Translations under genes and position numbers: made by a program | From: an uncultured Collinsella sp. | Lineage (GTDB): Bacteria; Actinomycetota; Coriobacteriia; Coriobacteriales; Coriobacteriaceae | DNA: 64,000 nt | Direction of reading: 5' to 3' | Assembly (NCBI GenBank): GCA_900759335.1 | Contig: CAAEUX010000034.1 | Location: forward strand, 34,852-98,851 | Notes under the pieces: generated by a model | Told to the model about the DNA's origin: nothing | Database searches by the model: none | What the model saw: only the letters and a program-made list of their open reading frames with translations | In this document: positions 60,681-64,000 of the stretch, piece after piece | How the letters are laid out: each line of letters begins with the position of its first letter | How positions within the stretch are numbered: the stretch's first letter is position 1

Positions 60681-60893
60681 TTAAGCCGTCCTTTCCCATA
60701 TAAAGCCGTTCTGGCTGTCTCGCATGGCCCACGTTCCCCCATAGGTGGCACCGGGGTTCTTGCCCTTGCTTTCCATATAGAGGGAGCCCACAGGGTGCGC
60801 GGCGAGGAACGTCTGGGCGGTCGAGGCCGCGGGACCCTGTGGCCCCGTCTCCCCGGCAGGCCCCTTTATGTTGCCCAACTTAATCCAGGCCAT
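60681..60893 (-). CDS. Small collagen-like phage tail protein
   Basis: 70 residues: a short start MAWIKLGNIKGPAGETGPQG with a few Gly-x-y triplets, then HPVGSLYMESKGKNPGATYG and TWAMRDSQNGFIWERTA, a segment found at the ends of many phage tail fibres (W...F-W-E-R). It abuts the fibre gene. Possibly a trimerising or tip-associated accessory. Confidence 0.65.
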   Translation of the reverse strand: MAWIKLGNIKGPAGETGPQGPAASTAQTFLAAHPVGSLYMESKGKNPGATYGGTWAMRDSQNGFIWERTA

Positions 60894-60907
60894 TTCGCCG
60901 TCACCCG

Positions 60908-61222
60908 CTAGGCCTTGTAGGTGTACAGGTTGCCCGTGCTCGCGTCGATGTAGACCGAACCGACCACGGCAGTACCTGTCGGTGCGCCGGTCCCAGCGGT
61001 CACGGAAGTGCCGTCAGCGCCCTTAGCGCCGGTCTCGCCCCTTGGACCCTGAATACCTTGCGGCCCCTTTGCGCCGGTTTCGCCCTTGGGCCCGGTCGGT
61101 CCAGTCGGCCCGATCGGGCCGGTCTTCCCTTGCGGCCCCTGATCCCCTTGCGCTCCCCTGGCGCCGGTATCGCCCTTATCGCCTTTGGGACCCTTCAGCG
61201 ATCCGATGTTAGTCCATGCCAT
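60908..61222 (-). CDS. Collagen-like phage tail protein
   Basis: 104 residues. After MAWTNIGSLKGPKGDKG, Gly-x-y triplets continue to about residue 72 (GPTGPTGPKGETGAKG), forming a collagen-like trimeric stalk; the end SVYIDASTGNLYTYKA is a small capping motif also seen in neighbouring proteins. Likely a spacer in the tail tip. Confidence 0.75.
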   Translation of the reverse strand: MAWTNIGSLKGPKGDKGDTGARGAQGDQGPQGKTGPIGPTGPTGPKGETGAKGPQGIQGPRGETGAKGADGTSVTAGTGAPTGTAVVGSVYIDASTGNLYTYKA

Positions 61223-61237
61223 ATCGCTCCCCCTTCA

Positions 61238-61915
61238 CTAGGCACTCGCACCGTACTGGTAGACCTTAAAGCCGTCTGCCGTATCAATGTAGACGGCCCC
61301 CTCCTGCGACGCTGCCGTAGGCGCCCCCTGGCCGAACGTAATGCCTGGGCCAGCCGGCCCCTGTGCGCCCTTGGGGCCAGTGTCGCCCTTGTCACCCTTT
61401 TCGCCCGTGGCCCCCTTGTCGCCCTTGGGTCCCTTCATCTCGCCGAGGTCCGTCCACTGCGCATCACCGGTCTCGGCGGTTTTCACCCACATGTGGCTGT
61501 TGTCGCTCGTGACGTAGGTGTCGCCGATGGCGGCACCAGACGGCAGCGCGGACTCGCTGCTCACCGCGCCCTTGACCGTGATGGACGTGCCGTCGGCACC
61601 TTTGGGGCCAGTGGCGCCCGTTTCGCCCTTGGGCCCCTTGAGGCTCACGCCGTTGATGGCGGAACCGACTCGGGCGATAGACCCGCCTTGATCCACCGCC
61701 GATATGGGATAGACACTTCCCTTGGCATCGAGCACGAGGTCGCCGACCTGCACGCCGTCAGACGGGGAAAGCGCAGAGAAAGCGACCTCGCCTTCCGGCG
61801 GGATGTTGATGCTCGCCACGCGGACGCTGCCGCCCTTGGGGCCGGCGTCGCCAGTCGCGCCCTTATCGCCCTTGGGGCCCATGAGCGTTCCAACCTGGTT
61901 CCATGCGTTAGCCAT
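61238..61915 (-). CDS. Collagen-like phage tail protein with two stalks
   Basis: 225 residues alternating short collagen-like blocks (LMGPKGDKGATGDAGPKG, LKGPKGETGATGPKGADG, MKGPKGDKGATGEKGDKG) with globular blocks (GEVAFSALSPSDGVQVGDLV, AAIGDTYVTSDNSHMWVK) and the capping end GAVYIDTADGFKVYQYGASA. ATG 61915 has GGAG six bases upstream. It overlaps the previous gene by 8 bases. Probably a trimeric baseplate/fibre connector. Confidence 0.75.
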   Translation of the reverse strand: MANAWNQVGTLMGPKGDKGATGDAGPKGGSVRVASINIPPEGEVAFSALSPSDGVQVGDLVLDAKGSVYPISAVDQGGSIARVGSAINGVSLKGPKGETGATGPKGADGTSITVKGAVSSESALPSGAAIGDTYVTSDNSHMWVKTAETGDAQWTDLGEMKGPKGDKGATGEKGDKGDTGPKGAQGPAGPGITFGQGAPTAASQEGAVYIDTADGFKVYQYGASA

Positions 61916-62381
61916 TCGTATCTCCAATCTCGCCGTAGCGATAATAGGTGCCCGTCTCGCTGTCGAGGTAGAGGTCCCCGACGCGGCCACCGATGGCGGG
62001 GGTGCCGCCACCGACATACCACTTCGTGCCGGGATCGCCCGCGGACTTCAGCTGCTCTCGCACCCAGTCCTCGACATCAGCCCAGGTCTTGATTTCGTCA
62101 TCTGTGTAGATGTAACCGTCCGGCTTGGCCCTCGGGCGCACCTTGAGCACGGCACGCGCGTGCGTGTCGCGCCCATCGCTCGCCCAAACGGCCATGTCGA
62201 CGCCCGCAGTAAGCAGGAGCGAGGGCACCACGGCCTCGCCGCCCACGACCGGGACGACCAATGCGCGCTCCGATCCGGCGACGGCGAAATGTGCCTCCGT
62301 CACCCCCTGCAACGCGATGTGAACGCGCCGACCCGTATCCCATTGGTAAAGGGGCGGGCCGATGAGTTTTATCTGCTTCAT
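61908..62381 (-). CDS. Phage tail protein of unknown function
   Basis: 157 residues. The first domain (MKQIKLIGPPLYQWDTGRRV, LQGVTEAHFAVAGSERALVV) looks like the N-terminal domain of BppU-type baseplate upper proteins. The end (GRVGDLYLDSETGTYYRYGE) carries the same capping motif as the collagen-like neighbours. Position between the Gp37-like tail protein and the collagen-like proteins suits a fibre-to-baseplate adaptor. ATG 62381. Confidence 0.65.
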   Translation of the reverse strand: MKQIKLIGPPLYQWDTGRRVHIALQGVTEAHFAVAGSERALVVPVVGGEAVVPSLLLTAGVDMAVWASDGRDTHARAVLKVRPRAKPDGYIYTDDEIKTWADVEDWVREQLKSAGDPGTKWYVGGGTPAIGGRVGDLYLDSETGTYYRYGEIGDTNG

Positions 62382-62390
62382 GGCAGCCTC

Positions 62391-63377
62391 CTATCTCCCC
62401 ACCGCACCAGGCGATGCGCCATACGTGGCGCTGTAGCCCGACCCCGCGGCCTTTACGATCTTGCTGCTGATCTCGACCGAGACCGTCACGTTTGGCGAAT
62501 AGTGCCTGGCCTCAACGATATCGCCGAGACCGAACTCGACGCCCTCGTTGACCGTCACGGTCACGCTGCCCTCGGACTGCTTGTCCTCGAGTCGGCTGGA
62601 TGCCTGATCGCGGAGATCGTCGCCCTCGGTGTTGTTGGCGTCGTAGTACTCCTCGAGCTCGAAGACGCCGGTCATCGCCTTCACGGTGCCTACGCTGCCT
62701 TCCCGGTCGGCGTAGACGTCCACGACATCTCTGGCCGCAAGTTCGCCCTTGCCGGCCGCCTTGAGGTGATTGGTGACGAGCAAGTCGCTCTTGAGGTCGA
62801 AGTTTACGAGATCGGAGTCGACCCTGCCGCGCCAGTCTGTCACCTTCACCGCCTGGAGCCTGCACGATCCGCCCACCCACCTCGCATCGAGGCGAAGGCC
62901 TGCTGAGCGCATCGCCAGCCTAAGGTTGGTCCAGGCGTCGGGTACGTCCCTGCTGCATCGGTAGCTTACGCTCACCCCGGCGTCGGCATCGGGAACCGTG
63001 AAGAGGGAGCCGATGTCGAGCCGCTTAACCGCGGACCGCAGCACGGCGTTTGCGTCCCCAGAGAGGACAAGGTAGTCCTGACCCGGATCGGGCCACAGAA
63101 GGCGCTTCTCGAGCACTCCAGTCCAGGTCGATCCGGTCCAGTGCAGCTCGGACGAAGTGCGGCGCGTCTTGAGCTCAAAGCCCTCGACGCGCCCGCCGAT
63201 CTCCAGGCCGTCGGCGAAAACACGCCATGCGGCCTCCGGCAACGGTACGGACGAGTCTCGCACCACGAGATCGAACGAGTTGTCGACGCCGTCGCCCCAG
63301 CCCGAGTCCATATCCAGCTCGAAGTCCGAAATCGGGAAGAGCGTCCTGCCGGCGCTGTCGGCGACTATGAGCTCCAA
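62391..63377 (-). CDS. Siphovirus Gp37-like tail protein
   Basis: 328 residues resembling the ReqiPepy6 Gp37-like / prophage endopeptidase tail family. MELIVADSAGRTLFPISDFEL and WGDGVDNSFDLVVRD start it, HWTGSTWTGVLEKRLL follows, and EGVEFGLGDIVEARHY near residue 285 matches late domains of tail hub proteins. It would form the hub below the distal tail protein. ATG 63377 overlaps the upstream gene end by 13 bases. Confidence 0.75.
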   Translation of the reverse strand: MELIVADSAGRTLFPISDFELDMDSGWGDGVDNSFDLVVRDSSVPLPEAAWRVFADGLEIGGRVEGFELKTRRTSSELHWTGSTWTGVLEKRLLWPDPGQDYLVLSGDANAVLRSAVKRLDIGSLFTVPDADAGVSVSYRCSRDVPDAWTNLRLAMRSAGLRLDARWVGGSCRLQAVKVTDWRGRVDSDLVNFDLKSDLLVTNHLKAAGKGELAARDVVDVYADREGSVGTVKAMTGVFELEEYYDANNTEGDDLRDQASSRLEDKQSEGSVTVTVNEGVEFGLGDIVEARHYSPNVTVSVEISSKIVKAAGSGYSATYGASPGAVGR

Positions 63378-64000
63378 GGCGGCTCCCCCTCCTCAAGATA
63401 GTGGGTCATGGTGAAGCCGAACGAGCCGTCCCACGCGACAGAGGACGTGCCGGGCCGAAGCCGCTCGAAGCAGTAGGAACCGCTTCCGGTGCCCTCTCCG
63501 CGCATGCCGTCGGCGAAGCGGTCCTCGGTCTCACCGTACATGCCGACGAGCTTGATCGTCTTGGGGAAGCTCGAGCCGTCGATGATGAGCCTGGAGCCGC
63601 CAGGCACTTCAACGTCCGCAGAGTAGACGTTGATGAAGTCCCCCTGCGTCACGGTGATGCGCGGGGACGACGCGGGACCGAAGATCGTGAGCTTAAGGTC
63701 GGCGGGCACCAGCCCGTCGACGGTGACCGTCCGGCTTGCAACCGAGCCGCCGTAGTCGTGCTCGTAGTCGTGGGGAAAGTCCAGGCCGGTCTGGTCCTCG
63801 TCCTCCCGGGCGTAGAACTCCTGGGCGACCTCGCGCCGCCAGGACCCGTCGAGCAGCAGCACGGTAAGCGTGGCGGCGATACCCCGCCTGCCGTAGACCT
63901 GCGAGGTCTCGGACTTCGCGATATAGGCGCGCTGGTACCAAATACCGTCGACGACGAGACGGCCGGGCTCGCGGACGGAGATATCCCTGCCCGCGAGCCG
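63365..64000 (-). CDS. Distal tail protein (partial at window end)
   Basis: The frame is open from the window end at 64000 to the stop at 63365 (about 211 residues seen; the N-terminus is outside). VVDGIWYQRAYIAKSETSQVYG and LLLDGSWRREVAQEFYARE, then LDFPHDYEHDYGG and IDGSSFPKTIKLVGMYGET, match siphovirus Dit/distal tail proteins that join the tail tube to the hub. The apparent GTG start at 63862 is internal. Confidence 0.75.
   Translation of the reverse strand, partial: RLAGRDISVREPGRLVVDGIWYQRAYIAKSETSQVYGRRGIAATLTVLLLDGSWRREVAQEFYAREDEDQTGLDFPHDYEHDYGGSVASRTVTVDGLVPADLKLTIFGPASSPRITVTQGDFINVYSADVEVPGGSRLIIDGSSFPKTIKLVGMYGETEDRFADGMRGEGTGSGSYCFERLRPGTSSVAWDGSFGFTMTHYLEEGEPPWSS

Noticed and set aside
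1..64000. CRISPR array
   Set aside because: No regularly spaced direct repeats were seen; the repeats present are dispersed palindromes.

Overview
The window looks like a chromosomal segment of a high-GC anaerobic actinobacterium of the class Coriobacteriia, most likely Collinsella. This is inferred from gene content, codon use and UGA-decoded selenoproteins; no database search was possible. Most of the left half is read leftwards (minus strand).

1-10 kb: a formate hydrogenlyase locus, transcribed leftwards from about 10 kb. It holds a HydN-like ferredoxin, a selenocysteine-containing formate dehydrogenase H (in-frame UGA plus SECIS hairpin), and the Hyf membrane/electron-transfer subunits HyfA, B, C, D, E and F (F is cut by the window edge). 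10-12.7 kb: a DinJ-type antitoxin with a PIN toxin, an AbiEi-like protein bracketed by two copies of a palindromic repeat, and tRNA-Pro and tRNA-Gly. 12.8-22.1 kb: brnQ, then a selenium/redox operon of two double-cubane-type HgdB paralogues, their ATP-dependent activase, a GT4 glycosyltransferase, selD (itself a selenoprotein with UGA at codon 17), yedF, a DUF3343 gene and a cysteine-desulfurase-like enzyme. 22.5-28 kb: molybdate uptake (modABC, with a long exported extension on ModB) and molybdopterin maturation (mog, moeA). Mo and Se supply therefore lie next to the Mo/Se enzyme FdhF.

28-55 kb: mostly housekeeping genes. These are a ClC channel, lipid kinase, release-factor-like protein, xpt, an MFS pump, metY, a C-GCAxxG-C-C protein, an IMPACT protein, rnpB, rpsA, HAD phosphatases, cyuA, rpiB, ndk, argH, argG (preceded by an arginine-rich leader peptide and an attenuator-like hairpin), polA, an M18 aminopeptidase, yaaA, a TPP riboswitch with thiC, and thiD. 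Several dispersed palindromic or structured repeats lie between these genes.

55.5-64 kb: the left end of a siphovirus-like prophage, with late genes on the minus strand: lysis genes (amidase, holin), tail-tip accessory proteins, collagen-like tail proteins, a Gp37-like tail protein and a distal tail protein cut by the window end. Embedded in it is the most interesting system here: a tyrosine recombinase gene on the opposite strand, followed by two silent C-terminal cassettes. Each cassette begins with the same 12-bp sequence, ATTCCGTATCCC, that occurs in inverted orientation and in the same reading frame inside the tail-fibre gene. This is the architecture of a shufflon-like invertible switch that would exchange the receptor-binding end of the phage tail fibre among three versions.
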